A stretch of 64,000 bases of DNA from positions 1,736,001 through 1,800,000 of the forward strand of contig NZ_JQLQ01000002.1 of the NCBI RefSeq assembly GCF_000744285.1. The letters are read 5' to 3'. The notes beneath the pieces were generated by a model, which had not been told where the DNA came from, made no database searches, and saw only the letters and a program-made list of their open reading frames with translations. Source of the stretch: Carnobacterium pleistocenium FTR1 (GTDB lineage: Bacteria; Bacillota; Bacilli; Lactobacillales; Carnobacteriaceae). This document shows positions 30,053 through 39,158 of this stretch, in pieces. Made by a program: the position numbers and the translations under genes. Positions within the stretch are counted from its first letter, which is position 1. Each line of letters begins with the position of its first letter.

Positions 30053-31069
30053 TTAACTATTCTCTTTTTTCCAACCATCTACTTGTTTCATAAATTGCAG
30101 CATAGCTTTTTGGTTCTTGAAATCTGGAATTTGTGCTAACAATACTTGTTTGACTTGTTTGGCATTATTCCCTCTTTTTTGAACCAGAAGAATTGATTTG
30201 CGTGAACTTTTAGTCTTAAATAATTCATTTGGCAAGTTTAACATGCCTTGTAAGAATGCTTCTTCTTGAATCATCTTCATTAATCCTGGCGTCTCATCTG
30301 TTTCAAATAGCTGAGCAGGAACTAAAAAGATTCCAAATCCGCCATCTTTTAAATAATGTAAACTCTGTTCAATAAATAAATGATGAGCGTAAGAATGACC
30401 TTTTTTAGCTGCTGTTTTAAACTTGCTAGCTTTTTCATCTAATGGATAATAACCTACAGGCAAATCACTCACAACGACATCAACAGGATCTATTAAAAGG
30501 TCTTGTATGGCATCTTGATGTGTCAAGGTAACCTTTTGCCTTTGCATTGTTGTACTGACTGACGCAAGAGCTAGAAGCAAATCATCGTTATCGACGCCTT
30601 CTGCTTCTACTGGTATATTTTTTAAAACTAAGCCGTTATAAATAGTCGATAACAGATTACCCATTCCTACAGCAGGATCAAGTAAACGAACCGTTTCCAA
30701 TTTACCACTAATCAATTTTTCAATTAAATAGTTTAAAATAAAACCAATAGCATCTGGAGTCATTTGATGATTTGGCTGTAATACATCTGTCTTTGAAGCT
30801 TTCAAAAGAGCTAATTGAATTGCTTTTCGAATATCTTCAGGTTCCATGCTGTCTATTACAACTTCTTTGTATAATTGCGTTAATTTTTCAACTATTTCAT
30901 CTGAAGGAGAACCATCAATCTGATGAGGAATCTTATTACCTAAAATATTTTCACCAGTTTCCGAAAGAGCTTCTAAGTAGGAAACTTCTAATTCTTTTTG
31001 TAAAATTTGAGCTGAAGTATCCAATTGATTAAATAATTGTTCAATTTCTTTCTGAGACAATAAGTTCAA
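30053..31069 (-). CDS. ytxK: Class I SAM-dependent methyltransferase (YtxK family)
   Basis: 338 aa. The SAM site is VRLLDPAVGMGNLLS (about 128-142) and the N6-adenine-type catalytic motif appears as SDLPVGYYP rather than NPPY, which is usual for YtxK. An N-terminal helical region (1-105) precedes it. In many Firmicutes this gene lies between the comG pilus operon and ackA. Here ackA follows, but comG does not precede it. Confidence 0.9.
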   Translation of the reverse strand: MNLLSQKEIEQLFNQLDTSAQILQKELEVSYLEALSETGENILGNKIPHQIDGSPSDEIVEKLTQLYKEVVIDSMEPEDIRKAIQLALLKASKTDVLQPNHQMTPDAIGFILNYLIEKLISGKLETVRLLDPAVGMGNLLSTIYNGLVLKNIPVEAEGVDNDDLLLALASVSTTMQRQKVTLTHQDAIQDLLIDPVDVVVSDLPVGYYPLDEKASKFKTAAKKGHSYAHHLFIEQSLHYLKDGGFGIFLVPAQLFETDETPGLMKMIQEEAFLQGMLNLPNELFKTKSSRKSILLVQKRGNNAKQVKQVLLAQIPDFKNQKAMLQFMKQVDGWKKENS

Positions 31070-31176
31070 CCTCTTTCCGTTTCCTTACGATACATTCTTA
31101 CTGTTAGTCATGAAAGAAATGAATAAGACAGCAATTATTATAAAACTATTCTTTCATTCTAACGAATAACTTGTAA

Positions 31177-31194
31177 GGTTTCAAGTATGAAACC
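31177..31194. promoter_or_regulatory. Inverted repeat upstream of ytxK-ackA
   Basis: GGTTTCA-AGTA-TGAAACC, perfect 7-bp arms, about 110 bp upstream of ytxK. It may be an operator; no regulator is identified. Confidence 0.35.
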
Positions 31195-31263
31195 AGTATA
31201 TTTTCAAGAGTAAATTAGGCTTTTCTACTATTGATCATTCCACCGAATTTTCTATCTCAATAG

Positions 31264-31300
31264 TAAAAAAAGCTCTTCTAGGATATAGAAGAGCTTTTTA
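31264..31300 (-). terminator. Terminator after rpmA
   Basis: On the minus strand AAAAAGCTCTTCTA pairs with TAGAAGAGCTTTTT, with a T-run. Confidence 0.9.
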
Positions 31301-31307
31301 TTTTAAA

Positions 31308-31592
31308 TTATTGAGCTACTGGGTAAACTGAAACTTGTTTTTTGTCGCGGCCTTTACGTTCGAAACGAACAACTCCGTCACATTTTGCAAACAAAGTATC
31401 ATCTCCACCAATACCAACGTTAACACCTGGATAAATTTTAGTTCCGCGTTGACGGAATAAAATTGAACCACCTGAAACAGTTTGTCCATCTGCACGTTTA
31501 GCACCTAAACGTTTAGAATTTGAGTCGCGTCCGTTAGTTGTAGAACCGCCACCTTTTTTGTGGGCAAAGAATTGTAAATTCATTTTTAACAT
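31308..31592 (-). CDS. rpmA: Ribosomal protein L27
   Basis: 94 aa. It begins [14 protein letters not shown]: the first nine residues are the Firmicutes extension that the protease Prp removes after LQFF, exposing AHKKG, which reaches toward the peptidyl-transferase centre. The rest ([33 protein letters not shown]) is standard L27. It is the third gene of rplU-prp-rpmA. Confidence 0.98.
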   Translation of the reverse strand: MLKMNLQFFAHKKGGGSTTNGRDSNSKRLGAKRADGQTVSGGSILFRQRGTKIYPGVNVGIGGDDTLFAKCDGVVRFERKGRDKKQVSVYPVAQ

Positions 31593-31619
31593 TTGAGTTG
31601 CACCTCCTATTATAATTTT

Positions 31620-31955
31620 TTATTGTGCAAGTTTGACATAATCTGGATATTCTTCAACTATTCCTATTAAAGATAATTGAAGACTCTCCAGAAGAATCTG
31701 TGAGATTCTTAACTGTTCTTCAGTCAATTCATTTATGAGTTCAACGTATAAATAGCCGCCTTCTACTTCTTCGTTTGCTTCTACTAATGGAGAAACACCT
31801 GATAAAGCAGAAATACTATTTGTTGTTCCTATAACTAATGCTGAGACAGCTGCACAAACTATATCGCTGCCGTAGGGTCCAGACTCTGCATGTCCTGTAA
31901 CTTCAAAGGAAACAATGTCTTCTTTGGCATTACGATTAAAGAACGCTTGAATCAT
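31620..31955 (-). CDS. prp: Ribosomal-processing cysteine protease Prp
   Basis: 111 aa (YsxB family). The catalytic pair is visible as H22 in VTGHAESG and C34 in DIVCAAVSAL. It lies between rplU and rpmA, as in other Firmicutes, and its substrate motif (LQFFAHKKG) is present on L27 next door. It also processes some phage proteins in Staphylococcus (family knowledge). Confidence 0.95.
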   Translation of the reverse strand: MIQAFFNRNAKEDIVSFEVTGHAESGPYGSDIVCAAVSALVIGTTNSISALSGVSPLVEANEEVEGGYLYVELINELTEEQLRISQILLESLQLSLIGIVEEYPDYVKLAQ

Positions 31956-31972
31956 ATTGGAACACCACTTTC

Positions 31973-32281
31973 TTATGCGTTGATTGCGTTGATGATAACT
32001 TTTGTATATGGTTGACGGTGACCTTGTTTACGGTGACTATGTTTTTTAGGTTTGTATATGAAAGTCGTAACCTTCTTTTGAAGACCATGTTTTTCTACAG
32101 TACCTTCAACAGTAGCTCCTACAATAGTTGGAGCTCCAACTTTTGTTTCTTCTCCACCAATTAAGACAACTTCTTCAAAGACTACAGATTCACCAGCTTC
32201 AACATTTAATTTTTCAATGTAAATTTCTTGGCCAACCTCAACTTTAATTTGTTTTCCACCTGTTTTGATAATTGCGTACAT
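31973..32281 (-). CDS. rplU: Ribosomal protein L21
   Basis: 102 aa from [18 protein letters not shown], the conserved N-terminus, with AAGGAGGTG just upstream. The C-terminal [21 protein letters not shown] binds 23S rRNA. The frame is open 48 bp further upstream but that part is the RNA leader. Confidence 0.98.
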   Translation of the reverse strand: MYAIIKTGGKQIKVEVGQEIYIEKLNVEAGESVVFEEVVLIGGEETKVGAPTIVGATVEGTVEKHGLQKKVTTFIYKPKKHSHRKQGHRQPYTKVIINAINA

Positions 32282-32289
32282 TATTTTGC

Positions 32290-32388
32290 ACCTCCTTATT
32301 AGACTTAGACTCGCCGTCATGAGTGCCATAATGGACTTAAACTCATTCCAGTGCGGTTGTAGTTGTGGTGCTACACATTTACAACATT
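32290..32388 (-). promoter_or_regulatory. L21 leader RNA
   Basis: About 100 nt of structured 5' leader between promoter and rplU; it contains GTGTAGCACCAC, CCGCACTGGAATGAG and CATGACGGCGAGTC segments that pair locally. Position and general form fit the Firmicutes L21 autoregulatory leader. I recognise it by context more than by an alignment. Confidence 0.6.
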
Positions 32389-32391
32389 AAC

Positions 32392-32420
32392 ATCATACCA
32401 AATTGTATTACCTTCGTCAA
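32392..32420 (-). promoter_or_regulatory. rplU-prp-rpmA promoter
   Basis: TTGACG (complement of 32415-32420), 17 bp, TATGAT (complement of 32392-32397). Confidence 0.82.
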
Positions 32421-32477
32421 TGAATACTTTAGCCAATTTCAGTAAATATTAAAACTATTGTGTTTTAATGGTTTTTT

Positions 32478-33155
32478 TCATTGCAAAAATTCGTCTGAGG
32501 ATACTACTCTTGTTCCAAACATTTCAGCAAATTCTATATCATGTGTAACGATTAGAATACCTGTACCAGATAAAGCAATTGTTTGAATCATCTTTCCTAC
32601 TTCATTAGATGATTCGCGGTCTAACGCAGAAGTTGGTTCATCAAAACAAATAATCTTAGGGTTTAACATCATTGCCCGAGCTATCGCTGCACGCTGTTGT
32701 TGACCTCCGGATAAAGTACTTGGGTAATCATTTTTCTTGTCTGAAATTCCCATTTGTGTCAAGAGCATCTCTGCTTTTTCAATTGCTTGTTCTTTCGTCA
32801 TCAATTTTTGATCTAGAGGCGCTTCAATACAGTTTTTTATGATTGTTAAATTAGGAAACAATTGATAATCTTGGAATACCATACCTATTTGGTTATTATA
32901 GGTCATTCGCTCCTTTTTTGAAGCATATTCTATTTTACCATCTGCAGTTTCACGACACAAATAATTATCATCAATCGCAATCGTTCCTTTATCTGCTGTT
33001 TCTAATTGATTCAACATCCTCATTAAGGTAGTCTTTCCTGTACCAGATTTACCAACGAGCGTGACGATTTCTCCAGCCTCAATCGAAAAATCAAAATTTC
33101 TTATAACATCGATCCCATTGAACTGTTTTGTAAGGTTAGTTGCTTTCAATCCCAC
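32478..33155 (-). CDS. Amino-acid ABC transporter, ATP-binding protein
   Basis: 225 aa. Walker A is LVGKSGTGKTTLMRML, the signature is TLSGGQQQRAAIARAM, Walker B is KIICFDEPTSAL, and the switch His is in LIVTHDIEF. It belongs to the polar amino-acid (GlnQ/HisP) family, cytoplasmic side. It is the last gene of a binding protein-permease-ATPase unit led by a T-box. Confidence 0.95.
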   Translation of the reverse strand: MGLKATNLTKQFNGIDVIRNFDFSIEAGEIVTLVGKSGTGKTTLMRMLNQLETADKGTIAIDDNYLCRETADGKIEYASKKERMTYNNQIGMVFQDYQLFPNLTIIKNCIEAPLDQKLMTKEQAIEKAEMLLTQMGISDKKNDYPSTLSGGQQQRAAIARAMMLNPKIICFDEPTSALDRESSNEVGKMIQTIALSGTGILIVTHDIEFAEMFGTRVVSSDEFLQ

Positions 33156-33169
33156 TTTAACGGCCTCCT

Positions 33170-33805
33170 TTAGTAATTTGACTTCTTCTCGATAGCATTT
33201 AATAGTAAGGTCACTACTCCGGTGACAATTAAATAAATAACTCCAACTGCTGCATATGGAATTAATGAAGCGTAAGTATTAGCTGCAATTTGACCTGCTC
33301 GCAATAATTCGCCAATACCTAAAATATAAATAAGTGAGGTATCTTTTACTAATGCGATGACTTCGTTTCCTACTGAAGGAAGTACCACACGCATAACTTG
33401 GGGAATGATGATCTTTCTGAATCCATTTATTTTTCCAATACCCAATACCTTAATAGCCTCGAATTGACCTTTTGGAATGGATAAGATACCACCACGAAAT
33501 ATTTCTGCATAATAAGCTGCATAATTTATGATAAATGTGAAAACTGCGGCTGAAAAACGATCAAATGTGATCCCGACAAGAGGTAAGCCAAAAAATACGA
33601 CCATCAATTGTAACAGCAACGGTGTTCCTCTCATAATGTAAATGTAAACCTGTATGATCCATGATATCCATTTTGGAGCATAAACTCGTACACAAGCAAT
33701 CAAAAATCCTAAAGGAATGGTTACACTGACAATAATTAAAAATAGCAATAATGTTGTTTTTAATCCCTCTAACAAGTTGGGTGTTATATCGACTATCAAA
33801 TCCAT
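33170..33805 (-). CDS. Amino-acid ABC transporter, permease
   Basis: 211 aa with about five membrane helices. The family coupling loop is EAIKVLGIGKINGFRKIIIPQ, and the N-terminal part has the HisMQ-type stretch YIMRGTPLLLQLMVVFFGLP. It is 14 bp upstream of the ATPase gene. A single permease gene implies a homodimer. Confidence 0.95.
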   Translation of the reverse strand: MDLIVDITPNLLEGLKTTLLLFLIIVSVTIPLGFLIACVRVYAPKWISWIIQVYIYIMRGTPLLLQLMVVFFGLPLVGITFDRFSAAVFTFIINYAAYYAEIFRGGILSIPKGQFEAIKVLGIGKINGFRKIIIPQVMRVVLPSVGNEVIALVKDTSLIYILGIGELLRAGQIAANTYASLIPYAAVGVIYLIVTGVVTLLLNAIEKKSNY

Positions 33806-33846
33806 TTTTTATTCACCTTTTTCTTAATCTGACTTTATTCTGTGAT

Positions 33847-33921
33847 TCATTTATTTTTGATTTCAGTTAATATTCCATCTTTTTCTATTTCAGCTAATAC
33901 AGTATTCAACTTAATGGGCAC
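33847..33921 (-). pseudogene. Remnant of a second binding-protein gene, 3' end
   Basis: A 24-codon stretch right after the binding-protein stop, read VPIKLNTVLAEIEKDGILTE then IKNK and a stop. It resembles the C-terminal helix of the neighbouring binding protein (LTEAIDNALNEMKEDGTYDE), with the same spacing of leucines and acidic residues. It looks like what is left of a duplicated gene after deletion or recombination. It is too short to be certain. Confidence 0.55.
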
Positions 33922-33924
33922 TTT

Positions 33925-34722
33925 TTACTCAGCGAACCATTTTGCATAAACTTCATCGTACGTGCCATCTTCTTTCATTTCGTTCAAAGCATTATCGATA
34001 GCTTCTGTTAGCCCATCGTCTTCTTTGCGCATACCAACTGCGTATTCTTCTTCCCCAAAATTGTCTTCTAACACACGGTAACTAATTTCTTCATTTTGGT
34101 TCATGTAGTAGCGGCCAAGCGTTTCGTCAACGACAATAGCTTCACTTCTTCCTGAGGCTAAATCATTAAACACATCATTATTAGAAGGATATAGAACTAC
34201 TTCTTGATCCGCAAATTCTTCTATTATATTTGACTCATCAGCATTAATAGCATCTACTGCACTTGAAGATTGTTGGGCTGAAACTACTTTGCCACTTAAA
34301 TCTTCCTTAGTTTGAATTTCACTATCCTCTAGTACAACAATAATTTGGCTATTTTCTAAATAAGGTGAACTAAAGTCAACTTGTTTTTTTCTTTCTTCAG
34401 TAATCGTGTAACCATTCCATATCACATCAATATTTCCACTTGCCAATTCAGTTTCTTTTAAAGCCCAGTCTATAGGTTGAAATTCGACATCTATATCCAA
34501 TCTTTCACCAACTTCATTTGCTAGATCAATATCAAATCCTACGATTTCTCCTTCATTATCACGAAATCCCATTGGAGCAAAAGTATCGTCCAAACCTACA
34601 ACTAAAGTCCCTTCTTCTTTGATTCGATCAAAAGAATCTTCTGTTGTTTCTTCTGCTCCACATCCTACTAATACTGTTGCCATTCCTAAACCTAAAACTA
34701 TCTTTGCCATTGTATTTTTCAT
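33925..34722 (-). CDS. Amino-acid ABC transporter, substrate-binding lipoprotein
   Basis: 265 aa. A signal peptide ends in the lipobox VLVGC with Cys21 as the lipidation site. The SBP_bac_3 domain follows (GTLVVGLDDTFAPMGFRD, GFDIDLANEVGERL, DVIWNGYTITEERKKQVDFSSPY). It is membrane-anchored outside the cell and gives the transporter its specificity, probably a polar amino acid. First gene behind the T-box leader at 34788-35079; a candidate His specifier suggests histidine, but this is not proven. Confidence 0.94.
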   Translation of the reverse strand: MKNTMAKIVLGLGMATVLVGCGAEETTEDSFDRIKEEGTLVVGLDDTFAPMGFRDNEGEIVGFDIDLANEVGERLDIDVEFQPIDWALKETELASGNIDVIWNGYTITEERKKQVDFSSPYLENSQIIVVLEDSEIQTKEDLSGKVVSAQQSSSAVDAINADESNIIEEFADQEVVLYPSNNDVFNDLASGRSEAIVVDETLGRYYMNQNEEISYRVLEDNFGEEEYAVGMRKEDDGLTEAIDNALNEMKEDGTYDEVYAKWFAE

Positions 34723-34787
34723 CTTATATTCTCTCCCTTTTGTTTAGTATCGTTTGTTGCTTGCAAGCTGCAGTCCTGAAAAACAAA

Positions 34788-35079
34788 AAAATCCTTTGAT
34801 TTTCTATTAGTAAGAAAATCAAAGGACGATTGATATCAATATCGTGGTTCCACCTTTATTCGTAGTCTCTTCACAGAAGACTACCTCATCGCGTTCAAAA
34901 CTGCTAAACACTAGTACTATAACGGGTACTCCCGGATCAATTTACTTGTAATAAAAACTACGTTCAATTGTCAGCTCAGAGATGTGTTTTCCGTATAGTC
35001 CCTTAATTGCTTCCACCACCGCAATCTCTCTATAAAAGTTTCTAAACTTACTTTTTCTCTTCAATGCTTTTAATCATTT
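34788..35079 (-). promoter_or_regulatory. T-box leader of the amino-acid transporter
   Basis: The minus-strand RNA carries AAGGTGGAACCACG (complement of about 34842-34855) and a terminator with arms CCTTTGATTTTCT/AGAAAATCAAAGG and a seven-T run (34788-34826). Stem I begins AGAGAGAT and closes with ATCTCT; on its 3' side the bulge reads GGAAAACACATC. CAC (His) is the best-placed specifier by my reading; ACA (Thr) and AAC (Asn) are alternatives. It should turn on the transporter when the matching tRNA is uncharged. Confidence 0.85.
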
Positions 35080-35085
35080 TTTAAT

Positions 35086-35114
35086 ACTATAGCATAATTA
35101 TTTGCGCTTGCCAA
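35086..35114 (-). promoter_or_regulatory. Promoter of the T-box transporter operon
   Basis: TTGGCA (complement of 35109-35114, inside the minD coding end), 17 bp, TATAGT (complement of 35086-35091). Confidence 0.7.
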
Positions 35115-35892
35115 ATATTTTTTGCCAAAATGTTGGTTTTTCTTTTGTTAACGTCATCAAAGGCACTGTTTCCCCTAAAATACGACGAGCAATATTGCGG
35201 TAGCCTTGAGAAGCTGGATTCTTTGGATTTAAAACAATAGGATCTCCTTTATTCGAAGAACGAACGACATCATCATCATCAAAGACAATCCCTAATAAAT
35301 CAACGGATAAATGTCTAGTTATTTCATCAATATCCATTACTTCTCCATCTTGCATCATTCGTTTACGAATACGGTTAATAATCAACCGTGGCGGTTCAAG
35401 TTCTGTTTGTTCTAAGAGGCCGATAATACGGTCTGCATCACGTATAGCAGATATTTCAGGAGTAGTTACAAGAATTGCTTGATCTGCTGCTGCAATCGAA
35501 TTTTGGAATCCTTGTTCAATACCCGCTGGACAATCAATTAATATATAATCATATTCTTTTTTTAATTCGGATACGATTTCAATCATTTGTTGACCATTTA
35601 TATCATTTTTATCCGCATTTTGAGCTGCAGGAAGTAGATATAGATTATCATTAAAACGTTTGTCTTTTATAATGGCTTGATGTAATTTTGTACGACCCTC
35701 TACCACATCAACAATATCATAAATGATACGATTTTCTAAGCCAAGAATAACATCTAAATTTCTTAGACCAATATCCATATCTATCAGACAAACTCTCTTC
35801 CCTTGAAGGGCGAGAGCTGTACCTATATTTGCAGTGGAAGTTGTTTTACCTACTCCGCCTTTTCCAGATGTAATAACAATTGCTATACCCAT
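35098..35892 (-). CDS. minD: Septum site-determining ATPase MinD
   Basis: 264 aa. The deviant Walker A is KGGVGKTTSTANIG at the N-terminus; DYILIDCPAGIEQGF is Walker B; the C-terminal WQKIFGKRK is the amphipathic membrane-targeting helix. With MinC it blocks division away from mid-cell. Its start overlaps minC by 10 bp. Confidence 0.97.
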   Translation of the reverse strand: MGIAIVITSGKGGVGKTTSTANIGTALALQGKRVCLIDMDIGLRNLDVILGLENRIIYDIVDVVEGRTKLHQAIIKDKRFNDNLYLLPAAQNADKNDINGQQMIEIVSELKKEYDYILIDCPAGIEQGFQNSIAAADQAILVTTPEISAIRDADRIIGLLEQTELEPPRLIINRIRKRMMQDGEVMDIDEITRHLSVDLLGIVFDDDDVVRSSNKGDPIVLNPKNPASQGYRNIARRILGETVPLMTLTKEKPTFWQKIFGKRK

Positions 35893-36584
35893 TCGTTTAA
35901 TCCCCCTATCACTTTATCTAGATTTGGACGTATTTTCTTTAGTTGCTCTAATGGATGAAAATCAAGGATATGTAGATCATTTATATAGGCAAATTCATTT
36001 TTTCTAACATTATCATGATAGTCATTCTTTTTTTCTATAATTTGTATACTATCCGCAATTCTAATCTGAGCTTCTGTGTGAAAATCAGCAACGATAACGG
36101 AATTTATATTTCCTTCAAATCCAGCATGAGCTATTCCCATCAGTTCTCCGATAATAAAAATGCTTCCCACAGCTCTAAGCATACCCCCTGGATGAATTTT
36201 CCCGATAAAAAGAAGATCTCCTGGTGCTGTCAGAACTTGTCCACTTCTTAACGTTTGAACTTCCATTTGCAGACTGGCAGCCTCTTGCCATTTAATAGCT
36301 TTTTCAACGGTCACCACATTTGAGGTGATTTTTTTTATTAAAAAAGTACTTTTTGATTTTATTTCTTCAGTTAATAATTCTTGTTGTTCTTGAGACAATA
36401 AACGGTTTCCTGTTTTTATTTCTAAATAAATTTCTTTTTGAACTTCGTTAAACCTTTTTTGTTCACCATTCATATGTTCTAATAATTCGTTTAATTCCTT
36501 CATGATGGATACAAAAGAAGCTGATTCATCCAAGCTCAATACAAAGCTGCCTTTATTTCCCTTTAATGTCAAACTTTGTTTCAC
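35883..36584 (-). CDS. minC: Septum site-determining protein MinC
   Basis: 233 aa. An N-terminal domain (about 1-100) binds FtsZ and a C-terminal beta-helix (about 110-220) with GQVLTAPGDLLFIGKIHPGG and GSIFIIGELMGIAHAG binds MinD. The GTG at 36584 has GAGGGAG at 8 bp and gives the family N-terminus KQSLTLKGNKGSFVLSL; an ATG 33 bp upstream lacks such support. It lies in one run with mreBCD and minD. Confidence 0.93.
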   Translation of the reverse strand: MKQSLTLKGNKGSFVLSLDESASFVSIMKELNELLEHMNGEQKRFNEVQKEIYLEIKTGNRLLSQEQQELLTEEIKSKSTFLIKKITSNVVTVEKAIKWQEAASLQMEVQTLRSGQVLTAPGDLLFIGKIHPGGMLRAVGSIFIIGELMGIAHAGFEGNINSVIVADFHTEAQIRIADSIQIIEKKNDYHDNVRKNEFAYINDLHILDFHPLEQLKKIRPNLDKVIGGLNEWV

Positions 36585-36626
36585 TTTAACAACTCCCTCA
36601 GCCAAAATGTTTACCATTAATGCTAT

Positions 36627-37148
36627 CTAATTCCCTTGAATATACTCAATTGTTTTCTTCAAAGGATAAAATACAACAATAAATAAAACTAAATTCAATA
36701 GCAACGTTGGTCCCAATCGATCTGCTAGAAATGTTGACCAATTAATTGCTGTATATCCTAACACTTGGTAAAAAAGGTAAAGATAGGTTTCTATTAAACT
36801 TAAATTAACAATAATCATCATCCCAATAACAATTGGATTGGGATTGAGAACCTTTTTCATTTTTTCAGTTAAGTAAATGACTAAAGGAAATAAAAGAACA
36901 TAAACTCCTAAGATTCCTACATAATAACTATCATAAATCAACCCAAAAATAACACCATATGTGATCATCCTACTTCTTGGTATATAAAAAGACATTAGAA
37001 TAAGAACTAATACAATTAATCTTGGAGTCATAACCTTGGTTCCCTCAAGAAATTGTTCCGAAAAAACAACGGTCAGTAGGCCATCTAGCAAAAATAAAAA
37101 GGTAATAACCAATGGAATCAAAGTCGTGGTTTTCCAATTCCCTGTCAT
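36627..37148 (-). CDS. mreD: Rod shape-determining protein MreD
   Basis: 173 aa with about five membrane helices and few charged residues. It starts directly after the mreC stop. It is an integral part of the elongasome with MreB and MreC. Identity rests on topology, length and position, plus the GVIFGLIYDSYYVGILGVY block. Confidence 0.93.
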   Translation of the reverse strand: MTGNWKTTTLIPLVITFLFLLDGLLTVVFSEQFLEGTKVMTPRLIVLVLILMSFYIPRSRMITYGVIFGLIYDSYYVGILGVYVLLFPLVIYLTEKMKKVLNPNPIVIGMMIIVNLSLIETYLYLFYQVLGYTAINWSTFLADRLGPTLLLNLVLFIVVFYPLKKTIEYIQGN

Positions 37149-38000
37149 TTACTCACCACTTTCAGCGGTTCTTTTAATTAATGTCACATAACGAATATCA
37201 TTCGTATCCGCTGCTGGAATGATATAGGCTTCTTGAGACAAACCAAAGGAATCTAATTTGACTTCATCAATTGTCCCAATTAGTAATGCACTAGGAGATA
37301 TGCCTCCTAAACCAGATGTCATCACTTGGTCACCTTCTTTTAATTCTGCTTCATTAGTAATTTGTTTCATAACCAACCGATCTGTCTCAGAATCATAACC
37401 ATTGACGATACCATGTATGACTCCACCATCTGTATCCACAGAAGCAGCAACTCGATTATTATTTTGATCTAACGTTGTTATTAATTGGACTTTAGAACTA
37501 GTAGGATTGACCTCAACAACGCGACCTATCAGCCCGTTACCGGACATTACAGACATGTCTAATTCAATACCATTTTGGCTTCCTTTGTCAACCACTATTT
37601 TATCGACCCAACTGTCGGGATTACGACTAAGTACAGCTCCATTAATGGCTTCGTAATCAGATAAAGTATCGGATAGATTTAACTGTTCTTTGAGCTTTTG
37701 GTTGTTTTGTTTTAAATCGGCAATTTCTACTTCTGTTTCGTATAATTTATCGATTTTTGATTTTAACAATTGATTTTCTTCATACGTATTTTTCAGACCA
37801 TCTACTGATTCTAAAAAATCAACAACTGCATTCGTCGGTTTTGCTACTAAACGAGATACAACTGCTGTAATATCATTAGTAAGCTGTTGAATGATAGGAA
37901 TATTTCCGCTCCCAGTAATTGAAAAAGCTATCAGACCTAAAGAGACTATCATGCTTACTAATAAAATGATTAGTTTTTTATTTGAAAAAAACTGATTCAA
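37149..38000 (-). CDS. mreC: Rod shape-determining protein MreC
   Basis: 283 aa. One membrane helix (about 8-28), a coiled coil (about 68-105) and an extracellular beta-rich pair of domains (GAVLSRNPDSWVDKIVVDKGSQNGI, GLIGRVVEVNPTSSKVQLITTLD). It links cytoplasmic MreB filaments to cell-wall synthases. It is separated from mreB by about 144 bp with a hairpin. Confidence 0.96.
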   Translation of the reverse strand: MNQFFSNKKLIILLVSMIVSLGLIAFSITGSGNIPIIQQLTNDITAVVSRLVAKPTNAVVDFLESVDGLKNTYEENQLLKSKIDKLYETEVEIADLKQNNQKLKEQLNLSDTLSDYEAINGAVLSRNPDSWVDKIVVDKGSQNGIELDMSVMSGNGLIGRVVEVNPTSSKVQLITTLDQNNNRVAASVDTDGGVIHGIVNGYDSETDRLVMKQITNEAELKEGDQVMTSGLGGISPSALLIGTIDEVKLDSFGLSQEAYIIPAADTNDIRYVTLIKRTAESGE

Positions 38001-38086
38001 AATATCACCTCATTAATTTTACAGGCTTCATTTATTTTAACATAAGTTAACCTAAATAACTCACCTAACTTATTTCTTTTTTCATA

Positions 38087-38121
38087 AAAATATGCGGGAA
38101 GAAAATAAACCTCCCGCACCT
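38087..38121 (-). terminator. Hairpin between mreB and mreC
   Basis: TGCGGGAGG pairs with CTTCCCGCA on the minus strand, followed by TATTTTT. It may be a partial terminator that lowers mreC expression relative to mreB. Confidence 0.75.
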
Positions 38122-38144
38122 TTACAACCCTTATTTAGACCTGA

Positions 38145-39158
38145 TTATCTATTTGCTCTTTTTTTATACATATTAATATGCTTTAATGTTTCACCCGTAC
38201 CAAGTGCAACGCAATCTAGTGGTTCATTTGCTATAAATACTGGAACGTCTGTTTCTTCAGCAATGACATCACCAATATTTTTAAGTAATGCTCCACCACC
38301 AGTTAACACAATTCCATGATCAATAACATCTGCAGAAATTTCAGGTGAAGTTTCTTCAAGAGTTTCTCTAACTGCAACAATAATGCCTTCTATTACCTCT
38401 TGAATAGCTTCAGCAATGTCAACAGCTGAAATTTCAATCGTTTGTGGCAGTCCTGTTAGTAAGTCACGCCCACGTATATCCATAACTCCATATTCTGCAG
38501 CTTTTTCAACAGAAGCACAGCCAATTTGAATTTTAATTTGTTCAGCTGTACGTTCACCTATTAACAGATTGAATTTTTTTCGTACATAATGAATGATTAC
38601 ATCGTCCATACGGTCTCCTGCTAAACGAATAGAACGACTACTAACGATTCCACCTAATGCAATAGTGGCTACATCTGTTGTTCCACCGCCAATATCTACT
38701 ACCATACTTCCAGTGGGATCCATCACAGGCAAGCCTGCTCCAATTGCCGCTGCAAAAGGTTCTTCAATGATAAAAGCATCTTTCGCTCCTGCCATTCTGG
38801 TAGCATCTACGACTGCTCTTTTTTCAACTTCCGTTACACCGCTTGGCACACAAATCATGACAAATGGTTTAGATGTTGACTTTCCTATTGCTTTTTCAAT
38901 GTAATATTTCATCATTGCTGCTGTTGTATCGTAATCCGCAATAACCCCATTTTTCATAGGACGAATGGCAACAATTGAACCTGGTGTTCTCCCAATCATA
39001 TTTCTTGCATCTTCTCCAACTGCAACAATTTCTCCTGTTACAGTATCTTTTGCGACTACTGAAGGTTCTCTTAAAACGATGCCTTTTCCAGCAACATACA
39101 CATTTGTATTTGCAGTACCTAAATCGATCCCTATATCTTTATTACCAAATCTAAACAA
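38145..39158 (-). CDS. mreB: Rod shape-determining actin MreB
   Basis: 337 aa. Actin-fold motifs are phosphate 1 [11 protein letters not shown], phosphate 2 [13 protein letters not shown], and adenosine [14 protein letters not shown]. It forms short filaments under the membrane that steer lateral wall synthesis, suggesting a rod-shaped organism. First gene of mreBCD-minCD. Confidence 0.97.
   Translation of the reverse strand: MFRFGNKDIGIDLGTANTNVYVAGKGIVLREPSVVAKDTVTGEIVAVGEDARNMIGRTPGSIVAIRPMKNGVIADYDTTAAMMKYYIEKAIGKSTSKPFVMICVPSGVTEVEKRAVVDATRMAGAKDAFIIEEPFAAAIGAGLPVMDPTGSMVVDIGGGTTDVATIALGGIVSSRSIRLAGDRMDDVIIHYVRKKFNLLIGERTAEQIKIQIGCASVEKAAEYGVMDIRGRDLLTGLPQTIEISAVDIAEAIQEVIEGIIVAVRETLEETSPEISADVIDHGIVLTGGGALLKNIGDVIAEETDVPVFIANEPLDCVALGTGETLKHINMYKKRANR

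Noticed and set aside
30053-31069. YtxK-type protein as a restriction-modification methyltransferase
   Set aside because: It has no target-recognition domain or nuclease neighbour, and SDLPVGYYP is the normal YtxK motif.
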